Part shown: positions 1-6,239 of the stretch, one piece after another
Numbering within the stretch: the first letter of the stretch is position 1
Layout of the letters: each line of letters begins with the position of its first letter
Assembly (NCBI GenBank): GCA_023263045.1
Contig: JALQXU010000024.1
Location: forward strand, 1-11,591
DNA length: 11,591 nucleotides
Direction of reading: 5' to 3'
DNA from: Pontimonas sp.
GTDB lineage: Bacteria > Actinomycetota > Actinomycetes > Actinomycetales > Microbacteriaceae
Notes under the pieces: model-generated
The model's input: only the letters and a program-made list of their open reading frames with translations
Told to the model about the DNA's origin: nothing
Database searches by the model: none
Position numbers and translations under genes: made by a program

Positions 1-615
1 ATAGACCCTTCCCGGAGCCACCACATAGACGGGCAGTTCCCGCTCCAGCAGTGATCGAATTTGAACAGGGCTCGTGTGAGTGCGCAACAGCAGGTGGCGA
101 TCGATCGGTTCGACGAAGAACGTGTCCTGCATCGCGCGGGCGGGGTGGTCAGCATCGAAGTTCAGCGCATCGAAGTTGAACCACTCGTGTTCCACCTCGG
201 GGCCCTCGGCGATCTCCCACCCCATCGCGACAAACACATCTGCCATGTCTTCCATCAAGACCGTCAACGGGTGCCTGGCACCAGGAGCACGCCTGGGGCC
301 CAGAGAGGTGAGGTCGAGGGATTCTTCGCGCAGGCGCGCTGCTTCCTCGTCAGCCCGAAGCTCTGCCTCGCGGGCGTCAAAAGCCTGCTGCACGCGGGCC
401 TTTGATTCCCCCATCAGCTTTCCGGCGGCTGCCTTCTGGTCGCCCGGCAGGTCTTTGAGCGTCGCGTTCATCTTCGACAACACAGATTTTTCGCCGATGT
501 GTGCGCTGCGGACCTCTTTGAGTTCCGCCAAAGAGGAGGCACCAGAAATAGCGCCAAGGGCCTCTGTGACGGCCTTCTGGGCGTTATCGGCGGTTATCGA
601 GAGTGACTCTGACAC
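1..615 (-). CDS. pheS: Phenylalanyl-tRNA synthetase alpha subunit, 5' part (cut by window edge)
   Basis: This is the N-terminal 205 residues of the alpha subunit of the cytoplasmic PheRS, which with PheT charges tRNA-Phe. The reading frame starts at GTG 615-613 (M-S-E-S-L-S-I) and is open to the left edge. Residues 1-95 form the charged helical N-terminal arm that binds tRNA. The class II core then begins with recognisable family blocks: GPRRAPGARHPL, MGWEIAEGPEVEHEWFNFDALN, HPARAMQDTFF and finally APGRVY, where the window ends just before the rest of motif 2. The stop of the methyltransferase gene lies 33 nt upstream, so the two are probably co-transcribed; pheT should follow beyond the edge. 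No Shine-Dalgarno is visible before the GTG, but TAGACT (624-629) sits 8 nt upstream, so a leaderless transcript is possible. The identification is secure; only the start codon is somewhat uncertain. Confidence 0.95.
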   Translation of the reverse strand, partial: MSESLSITADNAQKAVTEALGAISGASSLAELKEVRSAHIGEKSVLSKMNATLKDLPGDQKAAAGKLMGESKARVQQAFDAREAELRADEEAARLREESLDLTSLGPRRAPGARHPLTVLMEDMADVFVAMGWEIAEGPEVEHEWFNFDALNFDADHPARAMQDTFFVEPIDRHLLLRTHTSPVQIRSLLERELPVYVVAPGRVY

Positions 616-623
616 GAGCGCCC

Positions 624-629
624 AGTCTA
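624..629 (-). promoter_or_regulatory. Possible -10 box of pheS
   Basis: The minus strand reads TAGACT with 8 nt to the GTG start. It fits TANNNT, and pheS lacks a Shine-Dalgarno site, so it could give a nearly leaderless pheS mRNA. No -35 is evident and chance occurrence cannot be excluded. Confidence 0.25.
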
Positions 630-648
630 CTGGGCTTGATTCGTCGAA

Positions 649-1449
649 TCAGGAGTTCTGGGCAAACGCCGTCTCGTACATACATATCGCTGCAGCGGTC
701 TGAAGGCTGAGGGATTCAGCCTGCCCAAAGAGCGGGACCGCAATGATTCGATCGGCAAGCTGTTGGTCCTCAGGTGCAAGACCGTGAGCCTCGTTGCCCA
801 AGAGCCACGCCACGGGTTCGTCGAGCCCACCCTGTGATCGCACCTCGGCAAGGTTGTCTCCTCCGGCATCGGTAGCCAACACCGTGACACCGGCACTCTT
901 CAAAGAGCTCAGTGTGGGAGCAAGGTCGACCCCGGTGACAATCGGAACGTGGAAAAGACTGCCGGTGGTGGCCCGAACGACTTTTGGGTTGTAGACATCG
1001 ACACTCTGTTCACTCAGAATCACCGCATCCACACCGGCAGCGTCAGCTGAGCGAATGATGTTGCCCACATTCCCCGGGTCCTTCACCTGATGGAGCACAA
1101 CGAGATGGCGAGGCGTGGAACCCAGAACCTCGTCCAAGGACACGTCTTGAAAATGGGCCACCGACACGACACCTTGGGGGGTGACCGTATCGGCCATCTG
1201 CTCCAGGACCGACTCGGACACCACGGTGATATCGATACCAGCACGTTCAGCCTGAGCGACCACATCAGAGTTGCGCTCCTGAGCCCGAGGAGTCATAAAG
1301 ATGTCCTCGATGCGCTCTGGCTGGCACTCCAAGGCTTCCCTCGTGGCTTGGGGTCCCTCCACCAGGAAGAGTCGAGCCTCGTGGCGACGTTGCTTTTTGG
1401 CAAGCTTCGCTACCGCGCGCACGCGGGGTGAACGAGGGTTATCCAGCAC
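649..1449 (-). CDS. SpoU/TrmH-family RNA 2'-O-methyltransferase
   Basis: A 266-residue protein starting at GTG 1449-1447. Residues 20-100 form the SpoU substrate-binding domain (LFLVEGPQATREAL near 27-40). The SPOUT domain follows with motif 1, DPGNVGNIIRSADAAG (124-139; Asn127 and Arg133 match the catalytic Asn and Arg of the family), motif 2, LLGNEAHGL (216-224; Glu220), and motif 3, FGQAESLSLQTAAAI (241-255). It should methylate a 2'-OH in rRNA or tRNA with S-adenosylmethionine; the target cannot be read from the sequence, so no symbol is given. Oddly, the motif 3 Asn of the usual ESLN is Ser248 (codon AGC, one base from AAC). The gene lies between the rplT terminator and pheS, so it should have its own promoter. 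No Shine-Dalgarno precedes the GTG, but TACTGT (1456-1461) lies 6 nt upstream. Confidence 0.92.
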   Translation of the reverse strand: MLDNPRSPRVRAVAKLAKKQRRHEARLFLVEGPQATREALECQPERIEDIFMTPRAQERNSDVVAQAERAGIDITVVSESVLEQMADTVTPQGVVSVAHFQDVSLDEVLGSTPRHLVVLHQVKDPGNVGNIIRSADAAGVDAVILSEQSVDVYNPKVVRATTGSLFHVPIVTGVDLAPTLSSLKSAGVTVLATDAGGDNLAEVRSQGGLDEPVAWLLGNEAHGLAPEDQQLADRIIAVPLFGQAESLSLQTAAAICMYETAFAQNS

Positions 1450-1455
1450 GTGTCA

Positions 1456-1461
1456 ACAGTA
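1456..1461 (-). promoter_or_regulatory. Candidate -10 box for a leaderless methyltransferase/pheS transcript
   Basis: The minus strand reads TACTGT, 6 nt, then the GTG start. A promoter is expected here because a terminator lies just upstream and the gene lacks a Shine-Dalgarno site. No convincing -35 is visible, as is common for actinobacterial leaderless promoters. Confidence 0.45.
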
Positions 1462-1515
1462 TGAGGGGCACCCCAACAGTTGGTGAAGACTCGCTAAACA
1501 ATGGCTACCTATGAG

Positions 1516-1548
1516 AAAGGGGGGCCGCGCATCGCGCGACCCCCCTTT
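1516..1548 (-). terminator. Rho-independent-type terminator of infC-rpmI-rplT
   Basis: The arms AAAGGGGGG (1516-1524) and CCCCCCTTT (1540-1548) pair perfectly over 9 bp, and an inner CGCG/CGCG pair (1526-1529 with 1533-1536) extends the hairpin. It begins 9 nt after the rplT stop. The tail on the minus strand is only TTT followed by CTCAT, so it lacks a long U-tract, which is usual in high-GC actinobacteria. No plus-strand gene ends here, so it serves the ribosomal protein operon. Confidence 0.85.
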
Positions 1549-1557
1549 GCCGGTAAC

Positions 1558-1944
1558 TTAGGCCTTCACCGCAGGAGCGGAAGTGTCCTTAGGGAGGGCT
1601 TTCTTGGCTTCAGCGACCAGGGTGGCAAACGCAGCGGGCTCGTTGGTGGCGAGCTCCGCGAGCATACGACGGTCCACCTCGATACCAGCGAGGTTCAAAC
1701 CCTGGATGAAACGGTTGTAAGTGAGGCCGTGGGCTCTGGCCCCCGCATTGATGCGCTGAATCCAGAGACGGCGGAATTCACCCTTGCGGGCGCGACGGTC
1801 ACGGTAGCTGTAGACCAGCGAGTGAATGACCTGCTCTTTAGCCTTGCGGTACAGGCGTGAGCGCTGACCGCGGTAACCCTGAGCGCGCTCGAGGACAACT
1901 CGACGCTTCTTCGCGGCGTTCACCGCATTCTTAACACGTGCCAT
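1558..1944 (-). CDS. rplT: 50S ribosomal protein L20
   Basis: A 128-residue basic protein with the complete L20 pattern: the start MARVKNAVNAAKKRR, then AQGYRGQRSRLYRKAKEQV (22-40), the helical DRRARKGEFRRLWIQRINA block (49-67), GLTYNRFIQGL (73-83) and DRRMLAELA (91-99). L20 binds 23S rRNA early in large-subunit assembly. The tail is a few residues longer than in short homologues (DTSAPAVKA). The ATG start is preceded by AAGGA with about 9 nt spacing. It is the last gene of infC-rpmI-rplT, 24 nt after rpmI, and a strong hairpin follows its stop. In some bacteria L20 represses this operon by binding an mRNA leader; nothing here proves or excludes that. Confidence 0.98.
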   Translation of the reverse strand: MARVKNAVNAAKKRRVVLERAQGYRGQRSRLYRKAKEQVIHSLVYSYRDRRARKGEFRRLWIQRINAGARAHGLTYNRFIQGLNLAGIEVDRRMLAELATNEPAAFATLVAEAKKALPKDTSAPAVKA

Positions 1945-1968
1945 GATTCTTTTCCTTCGCTATGACGT

Positions 1969-2163
1969 CTACTTGTTGAGAAGCTTCTTGACAACCTTGG
2001 CGTCAGCCGGAGCCAGCACCCGCTCTTGGTTGAGGCGACGAGTCACGCGACTCGGCTTCTTTTCCAGGTTGTGGCGCATGCCCGCGCCCTGCTTCATCAC
2101 TTTGCCGGAGCCAGTGACCTTGAAGCGCTTCTTCGTTCCCGAATGGCTCTTCTGCTTAGGCAT
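1969..2163 (-). CDS. rpmI: 50S ribosomal protein L35
   Basis: A 64-residue very basic protein of normal L35 length, starting MPKQKSHSGTKKRFKVTGSG and containing the family segments KRF, GKV and RLN. The ATG at 2163-2161 is right: it gives the conserved N-terminus and is preceded by an AAGGAAGAG Shine-Dalgarno lying inside the infC tail. The start lies 8 nt inside infC (the infC stop is 2158-2156), so translation is likely coupled to infC. An upstream in-frame ATG at 2235 would add 24 unrelated residues read out of frame through infC and is rejected. L35 is a late-assembling large-subunit protein; in many bacteria it is co-regulated with L20. Confidence 0.97.
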   Translation of the reverse strand: MPKQKSHSGTKKRFKVTGSGKVMKQGAGMRHNLEKKPSRVTRRLNQERVLAPADAKVVKKLLNK

Positions 2164-2794
2164 TCTTCTCTTCCTTCTCTTTGGTGGTCTTGGCGGCGGG
2201 TTTTTCAGCGGGTGTCTCCACCTCTGCTGGCTCACTCACCGGGGCTTTCTTACTCGTCTTCACCGCTTGCGCTTTCGCTTCCGCTTTGGATTTCAGAGGG
2301 GCGATGATCATCACCATGTTGCGACCGTCAATCATGGGGGTGAACTCCACAACTCCGTATTCGGCAACATCCTCCGCGAACCGCTGCAACAGGCGCACAC
2401 CCTGCTCGGGGCGAGATTGCTCTCGTCCTCTAAACAGAATCATGGCTTTGACCTTGTCGCCCGCTTTCAGAAAACTCTCTGCGCGCTTTCGCTTGGTCTC
2501 GTAGTCGTGAGTGTCGATCTTCAAACGGAAACGAACCTCTTTGAGGATCGTGTTCGCCTGATTCTTTCGGGCCTCTTTAGCTTTCTGAGCCGCCTCGTAC
2601 TTGAACTTGCCGTAGTCCATGACTTTGACTACCGGCGGGTTCGAGTTCGGGGAAACCTCGACAAGGTCAAGGTCAGCTTCTTGGGCTAGACGCAGCGCAA
2701 CATCGATGCGCACGACTCCGACCTGCTCCCCTTCGGGTCCGACGAGGCGAACCTCGCTTGCCCGAATGCGGTCGTTGATTCTGGGATCGCTGAT
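2156..2794 (-). CDS. infC: Translation initiation factor IF-3, starting at ATC
   Basis: IF-3 binds the 30S subunit, prevents early 50S joining and rejects wrong initiator tRNA and start codons. Homology begins with ISDPRINDRIRASEVRLVGP, the usual actinobacterial N-terminus. The first codon of this block is ATC (2794-2792), and an in-frame TAA lies at 2821-2819, so the gene cannot begin at an ATG or GTG upstream. GAAGGGA (2809-2803) is 8 nt before ATC and suits it; an ATT at 2800-2798 is the only close rival and is too near the ribosome site. The N-domain, linker (DYGKFKYEAAQKAKEARKNQ) and C-domain (KIDTHDYETKRKRAESFLKAGDKV split over two blocks; MILFRGREQSRPE) are intact. A tail of about 45 residues rich in Glu, Lys and Ala is an extension. 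Length from ATC is 212 residues. Known IF-3 genes use rare starts so that IF-3 limits its own synthesis, and this should apply here. Confidence 0.95.
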   Translation of the reverse strand: MSDPRINDRIRASEVRLVGPEGEQVGVVRIDVALRLAQEADLDLVEVSPNSNPPVVKVMDYGKFKYEAAQKAKEARKNQANTILKEVRFRLKIDTHDYETKRKRAESFLKAGDKVKAMILFRGREQSRPEQGVRLLQRFAEDVAEYGVVEFTPMIDGRNMVMIIAPLKSKAEAKAQAVKTSKKAPVSEPAEVETPAEKPAAKTTKEKEEKNA

Positions 2795-2802
2795 ACCAAT
2801 CT

Positions 2803-2839
2803 TCCCTTCGTTCTGCGGTTACTCCAGCGAGCGAAGGAA
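2803..2839 (-). promoter_or_regulatory. Possible hairpin masking the infC ribosome-binding site
   Basis: In the minus-strand RNA, UUCCUUCG (2839-2832) can pair with CGAAGGGA (2810-2803), which contains the infC Shine-Dalgarno: 8 bp with one G-U and a 21-nt loop. A competing short hairpin GAAG-UUUC-CUUC (2844-2833) would use the same bases and free the site. Pairing is seen by eye; folding energy and function are unproven. Confidence 0.35.
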
Positions 2840-2844
2840 ACTTC

Positions 2845-2862
2845 AGAGAACACAGGTTCTCT
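2845..2862 (-). promoter_or_regulatory. Perfect 7-bp hairpin in the infC leader
   Basis: AGAGAAC (2845-2851) and GTTCTCT (2856-2862) form an exact inverted repeat with a 4-nt loop, about 50 nt upstream of the infC start. It has no T-run after it, so it is not an evident terminator. It directly adjoins the possible Shine-Dalgarno-masking element. Confidence 0.4.
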
Positions 2863-2877
2863 CGCACCCTTATCGCT

Positions 2878-2897
2878 GTGATGACCTGAGACATCAC
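2878..2897. repeat. 6-bp inverted repeat in the DUF1844-infC intergenic region
   Basis: GTGATG (2878-2883) and CATCAC (2892-2897) pair perfectly around 8 nt. It may be part of the infC leader fold or a protein-binding site; the short arms make chance possible. Confidence 0.3.
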
Positions 2898-2932
2898 GGA
2901 GTGCAACGACCCGGTAGCCTTGCGGCATACGC

Positions 2933-2969
2933 GGGTGGGAGGTTTCTCCACTTCGCAGTATTCCCACCC
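2933..2969. repeat. 8-bp perfect inverted repeat between the divergent DUF1844 and infC genes
   Basis: GGGTGGGA (2933-2940) and TCCCACCC (2962-2969) are exact reverse complements separated by 21 nt. This 242-nt intergenic stretch (2795-3036) must hold promoters for both genes, but I see no clear -35/-10 pair. No T-run follows on either strand, so it is not an obvious terminator. Confidence 0.4.
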
Positions 2970-3036
2970 CAGGGGCAGGAACCTCTGGAACAATAGCAGT
3001 CTTTCGCCCGCTTAGCGAGAAAAAACTAGGAGCCCT

Positions 3037-3375
3037 GTGGATACCGAACCGCTCGACGAACTCGCCAGAGACATTGCCGATGTGGCAGCCGTCGAGGTCA
3101 TCACCACGGTGGCGGTGCACCTGCTCTCCGCAGCGGCCGTTAAGTGTGGGCTTTCGGACAATCCCGACGAGGAGACAGACCTCGCGGAGGCGAGGAAGCT
3201 CATTACCGCGCTGGCGGGTCTGATTACCGCCGCGGCCCCAGAAATTGGCGACCATCACGCGAGGAGTTTGCGCGATGGTCTACGTTCTGTCCAGCTCGCT
3301 TTCCGGGAGGCGTCTCAGTTCCCCGATGCTCCGGGTCAAGGTCCTGGAGAAAAATACACCGGCCCCGTCAACTAG
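3037..3375 (+). CDS. DUF1844 family protein
   Basis: A 112-residue, mostly helical, soluble protein of unknown function. The diagnostic blocks of the family are present: VAAVEVITTVAVHLLSAAAV (17-36), the KCGL that follows, DLAEARKLITALAGLI (48-63), and the tail GPGEKYTGPVN. It starts at GTG 3037-3039 with TAGGAG (3027-3032) 4 nt upstream. The gene sits divergent from infC, its usual actinobacterial neighbour, which hints at a role near translation, but no activity is known to me. Its TAG stop shares the bases CTAG (3372-3375) with the stop of convergent sseB, leaving no room for a terminator between them. Confidence 0.9.
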   Translation: MDTEPLDELARDIADVAAVEVITTVAVHLLSAAAVKCGLSDNPDEETDLAEARKLITALAGLITAAAPEIGDHHARSLRDGLRSVQLAFREASQFPDAPGQGPGEKYTGPVN

Positions 3376-4154
3376 GCGGACACGACGGTGATGGCAAGAC
3401 CATCAACCCGAGTCACCAGCACTGGTTGGTTCGTCCAGGCTTCAGAGATTCCCTCGAGCATGCGAGACAAAGTCTCGGCAGTAAGTCCTGGAACCAGGGT
3501 CAACGCGACAGTGACCTCTGGCCCGGCGAGCGTCCTAGTCGGGTCGCCACTTTTGATGTCCAGGGCGACCACGTCGCCGCCGTAGGGTTTTGTGCCCTCC
3601 TCAAGTGCGGCGCGGACGTCGGGATCACTCAACGGTGAGCGGTATGGATTACCTGTCGCAATCGACTCGAGTGCGCCCCGCCGTAGCGTGACCACATGGG
3701 GGGATCCGGGGTCGAGCACCATCAGGCCCAGGCCCTCGGCAGCGGTGGCGAGTGCGGCTCTGGCCGCCTCCACTGGAACCGGGCGCGCTTGGGGATTCCA
3801 GCGCCCCATGGTCTCCACAGAGCTAAACAGCGGCGCTACCGCACGACCGTCTGGTCCTTCGACGTGAACGATAGAGAGCTCTTGGGTTTTCTCGACTACG
3901 GCGCCCGACTCTGTGAGACCGTAATCGCCAGCTTCTGCGATGAGGGGCACGAGCAGTCTCGCGCCTCGAAGAGCGTCGATCAGTCTGGAAAACGCTCGCT
4001 CCGTATCGCCCTCGGAGTCTTGACGGATTTCAGCGAAGGACGTGAGCGCCTCGTGGAGGGCGGGGTCGGCCTCTCCCGTGTCACCTTCGAAAGGGTGGGG
4101 CTCAAAGGACCTGCCCGCGAAGGGTTGGCCGGCAGAATCAGCGCCCGGCGACAT
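3372..4154 (-). CDS. SseB family protein
   Basis: A 260-residue soluble protein. After a flexible N-terminus with the FAGRSFEPHPFEGDTG segment common in actinobacterial members, residues about 32-145 form the SseB N-terminal domain (ALHEALTSFAEIR, LIDALRGARLLVPLIAE, VAPLFSSVETMGRWNP). The remaining 110 residues resemble the C-terminal part of these proteins (GDVVALDIKSG, VALTLVPGL). The family is named after enhanced serine sensitivity; its biochemical function is unknown. The ATG at 4154-4152 lies 17 nt inside hisA (stop 4140-4138), with GAGG about 6 nt upstream, so it is translated as part of the his transcript. Its place after hisA matches other actinobacteria. Its stop overlaps that of the convergent DUF1844 gene. 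Confidence 0.88.
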   Translation of the reverse strand: MSPGADSAGQPFAGRSFEPHPFEGDTGEADPALHEALTSFAEIRQDSEGDTERAFSRLIDALRGARLLVPLIAEAGDYGLTESGAVVEKTQELSIVHVEGPDGRAVAPLFSSVETMGRWNPQARPVPVEAARAALATAAEGLGLMVLDPGSPHVVTLRRGALESIATGNPYRSPLSDPDVRAALEEGTKPYGGDVVALDIKSGDPTRTLAGPEVTVALTLVPGLTAETLSRMLEGISEAWTNQPVLVTRVDGLAITVVSA

Positions 4155-4887
4155 CCAGGGCCTCGGTCAGCGTGAAGGCGCCGGCATAGAGGGCTTTTCC
4201 GAGAATGGCGCCCTCGAGGCCGAGGGGAACGAGTTCACGAAGGGCGGCGATGTCATCGAGCGATGAGATACCACCCGAGGCGATCACCGGGTGATCGGTC
4301 TGTGAGAGCACCTGCGCGAGAAGCTCGACATTGGGACCACGCATGGTGCCGTCTTTGGTCACATCGGTCACCACGTATCGCGCACAGCCGCACTCGTTGA
4401 GTCGATCGAGCGTCTCGAAGAGGTTTCCACCCTCTTTCGTCCAGCCTCTCGCGGCAAGGGTCTCGCCACGAACATCCAGACCAACGGCAATAGCTTCGCC
4501 GTATTCGGAAATCACGTGGGCGGTCCACTCGGGGTTTTCGAGCGCCGCGGTTCCGAGGTTGACGCGCACTGCACCCGTCGAAAGAGCGTTTTCGAGGGAC
4601 TCATCGTCTCGAATTCCCCCCGAGAGCTCCACGTTGACTTTCTTGCCGACGGCTTTGACGACCTTGCGAATAACCGCCCGGTTATCCCCTCTGCCAAATG
4701 CGGCATCGAGGTCAACGAGGTGAAGCCATTGGGCTCCCTGCCGCATCCACTCCTCGGCCGCCTCAATCGGATCACCGTATGCGGTCTCGGTTCCCGATTC
4801 GCCCTGGGTGAGTCGAACCGCTTTACCGCCAGAAACATCGACGGCGGGCAACAGGATCAAGTGCGGGGATTGGGAGAACTCATTCAT
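4138..4887 (-). CDS. hisA: HisA/PriA isomerase (phosphoribosyl isomerase A)
   Basis: A 249-residue TIM barrel that converts ProFAR to PRFAR in histidine synthesis. The catalytic aspartates are Asp17 (LLPAVDVSGGKAVRL) and Asp179 (VTDVTKDGTMRGPN); phosphate-binding ASGG (203-206) and GAILGKALY (226-234) are present. Two features point to the actinobacterial bifunctional PriA, which also does the TrpF reaction of tryptophan synthesis: Ser89 in ELSGGIR, where E. coli HisA has Gly, and Arg147-Gly-Trp149 in loop 5, where E. coli has Ser-Gly-Trp. Whether a separate trpF exists cannot be seen. It starts ATGAATGAG at 4887, without a clear Shine-Dalgarno, 111 nt after hisH. That gap holds no gene or convincing promoter. 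The 3' end overlaps sseB by 17 nt. Confidence 0.95.
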   Translation of the reverse strand: MNEFSQSPHLILLPAVDVSGGKAVRLTQGESGTETAYGDPIEAAEEWMRQGAQWLHLVDLDAAFGRGDNRAVIRKVVKAVGKKVNVELSGGIRDDESLENALSTGAVRVNLGTAALENPEWTAHVISEYGEAIAVGLDVRGETLAARGWTKEGGNLFETLDRLNECGCARYVVTDVTKDGTMRGPNVELLAQVLSQTDHPVIASGGISSLDDIAALRELVPLGLEGAILGKALYAGAFTLTEALDVAGR

Positions 4888-4998
4888 AAGAAAAGTAAGG
4901 ACAAGACCTTCGGGTGATGTATGAAGACGTGCGCCAAGGTCGGCACAAGAAAGAGATACTACTCCGGTTCAGCACACCCTCGTGCCACCCGTGATCCG

Positions 4999-5628
4999 CT
5001 AGAGCGATTCCACCCAATTCCGCAGCAGAGTCAGGCCCGCCAGTCCCGATTTTTCGGGGTGAAACTGGGTTGCGCTGAGCGGTCCGTTCTCAACGGCAGC
5101 GACAAACCGTTGTCCGTGTTCGGCCCAGGTGACCAGAGGCGCTGCCAAGGGGCCTCCGCCTTCGAGCTCAAACTGAGTAACACCGTACGAGTGAACAAAA
5201 TAGAACCGCTCGTTTTCCACGCCGCGAAAAAGTTGGCTGCCTTCGGGTACCTCGACCGTGTTCCACCCCATGTGGGGAAGCCTGGGCGCTTCCAACTTGT
5301 CCACCACTCCTGGCCACTGTCCGAGGCCCGCGGTTGTTACCCCGTGCTCCATTCCGGTCTCGAACAAGACCTGGAGGCCGACACATATCCCGAGAACCGC
5401 TTTCCCCCCGGCGAGCCTGGAGTCAATAATGTGATCCCCACCGGCCTCGACCAACGCCGTCATGACCGCCTCGAACGCTCCGACTCCGGGAACGACAAGT
5501 CCATCAGCCTCGAGGGCCTGTGCCTTATCGCGCGTGAGACTCACTGACGCGCCTGCATGTTCTAGTGCTTTTAGCGCCGAGTGGACATTGCCCGACCCGT
5601 AGTCGAAAACGACGACGTTCTTGCCCAC
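4999..5628 (-). CDS. hisH: Imidazole glycerol phosphate synthase, glutaminase subunit
   Basis: A 209-residue class I glutamine amidotransferase that supplies ammonia to HisF, which closes the imidazole ring. The nucleophile is Cys82 in GICVGLQVLFE, completed by His190 and Glu192 in ATQFHPEKSG. Other family blocks are DYGSGNVHS (9-17), PGVGAF (47-52), PHMGWNTV (118-125) and FYFVHSYG (142-149). It starts at GTG 5628-5626, only 2 nt after the hisB stop, with AAGGG about 10 nt upstream inside hisB, so translation is coupled. hisF, its obligate partner, is not in the window. Confidence 0.97.
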   Translation of the reverse strand: MGKNVVVFDYGSGNVHSALKALEHAGASVSLTRDKAQALEADGLVVPGVGAFEAVMTALVEAGGDHIIDSRLAGGKAVLGICVGLQVLFETGMEHGVTTAGLGQWPGVVDKLEAPRLPHMGWNTVEVPEGSQLFRGVENERFYFVHSYGVTQFELEGGGPLAAPLVTWAEHGQRFVAAVENGPLSATQFHPEKSGLAGLTLLRNWVESL

Positions 5629-5630
5629 GA

Positions 5631-6239
5631 CTAGAGAGCGCCCTTTGTCGAGGGGACTCCCTCGACTCGGGTGTCCCTGGCAACCGCACGCCTCAGCGCC
5701 CTGGCGAAAGCTTTGAACTCTGCCTCGGCGATGTGGTGTGGGTCGCGACCATCGAGAACCGTGATGTGAACCGTCAGGTCGGCGTGCATGGTGATGGCTT
5801 CAAAAACGTGGCGCACCAAAGATCCGGTGAAGTGCCCGCCAATCGCGTGGTATTCAAATCCTTCGGGCTCACCGGTGTGAACCAGGTAGGGACGACCCGA
5901 GACATCCACGACAGCTCGAGCGAGCGCATCATCGAGGGGTACTAGAGCATCGCCGAATCGAGCGATACCTTTCTTGTCTCCGAGGGCCTCTCCCAGGGCA
6001 CTCCCGAGAACAATGGCCGTGTCCTCGACCGTGTGGTGAATATCGATATCGGTGTCACCGGAGGCCTCAATCTCCAAATCGATCAGGGAGTGCTTGGAGA
6101 GGGCGGTGAGCATGTGGTCATAAAAAGGCACCGTGGTGGAAATTCTCGACGAGCCGGTCCCGTCCAGATTCAACGACAATTTGACGCTCGACTCTGACGT
6201 CGAGCGCTCTTTTGTGGCGGTGCGAGGTGCTTCGGTCAC
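5631..6239 (-). CDS. hisB: Imidazoleglycerol-phosphate dehydratase
   Basis: A 202-residue monofunctional dehydratase (no phosphatase domain, unlike E. coli HisB) that turns imidazole glycerol phosphate into imidazole acetol phosphate. The manganese-binding motifs are DIHHTVEDTAI (66-76) and DPHHIAEAEFKAFARALR (166-183), with VPFYDHML (37-44) and the VPSTKGAL tail typical of the family. The GTG start (6239-6237) overlaps the hisC stop as GTGA, so it can be reached by translational coupling. No strong Shine-Dalgarno is apparent, but TAAACT (6246-6251) lies exactly 6 nt upstream, so an internal leaderless transcript is also possible. Confidence 0.97.
   Translation of the reverse strand: MTEAPRTATKERSTSESSVKLSLNLDGTGSSRISTTVPFYDHMLTALSKHSLIDLEIEASGDTDIDIHHTVEDTAIVLGSALGEALGDKKGIARFGDALVPLDDALARAVVDVSGRPYLVHTGEPEGFEYHAIGGHFTGSLVRHVFEAITMHADLTVHITVLDGRDPHHIAEAEFKAFARALRRAVARDTRVEGVPSTKGAL

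Noticed and set aside
2164..2235. Upstream ATG extension of rpmI
   Set aside because: It reads out of frame through infC and adds residues foreign to L35; ATG 2163 has its own Shine-Dalgarno.
2686..3258. Minus-strand open frames covering the DUF1844-infC intergenic region, including a possible leader peptide for infC
   Set aside because: They run out of frame into infC, have no family features, and show no run of regulatory codons; not convincing as a leader peptide.
4888..4998. Possible internal promoter in the 111-nt hisH-hisA gap
   Set aside because: TTGTGC/TTGGCG and TACTTT-like pieces are present but no pair has good spacing, and the box-to-start distance does not fit a leaderless start.
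4921..5547. Plus-strand open frame opposite hisH
   Set aside because: Shadow of hisH; no family match and no ribosome site.
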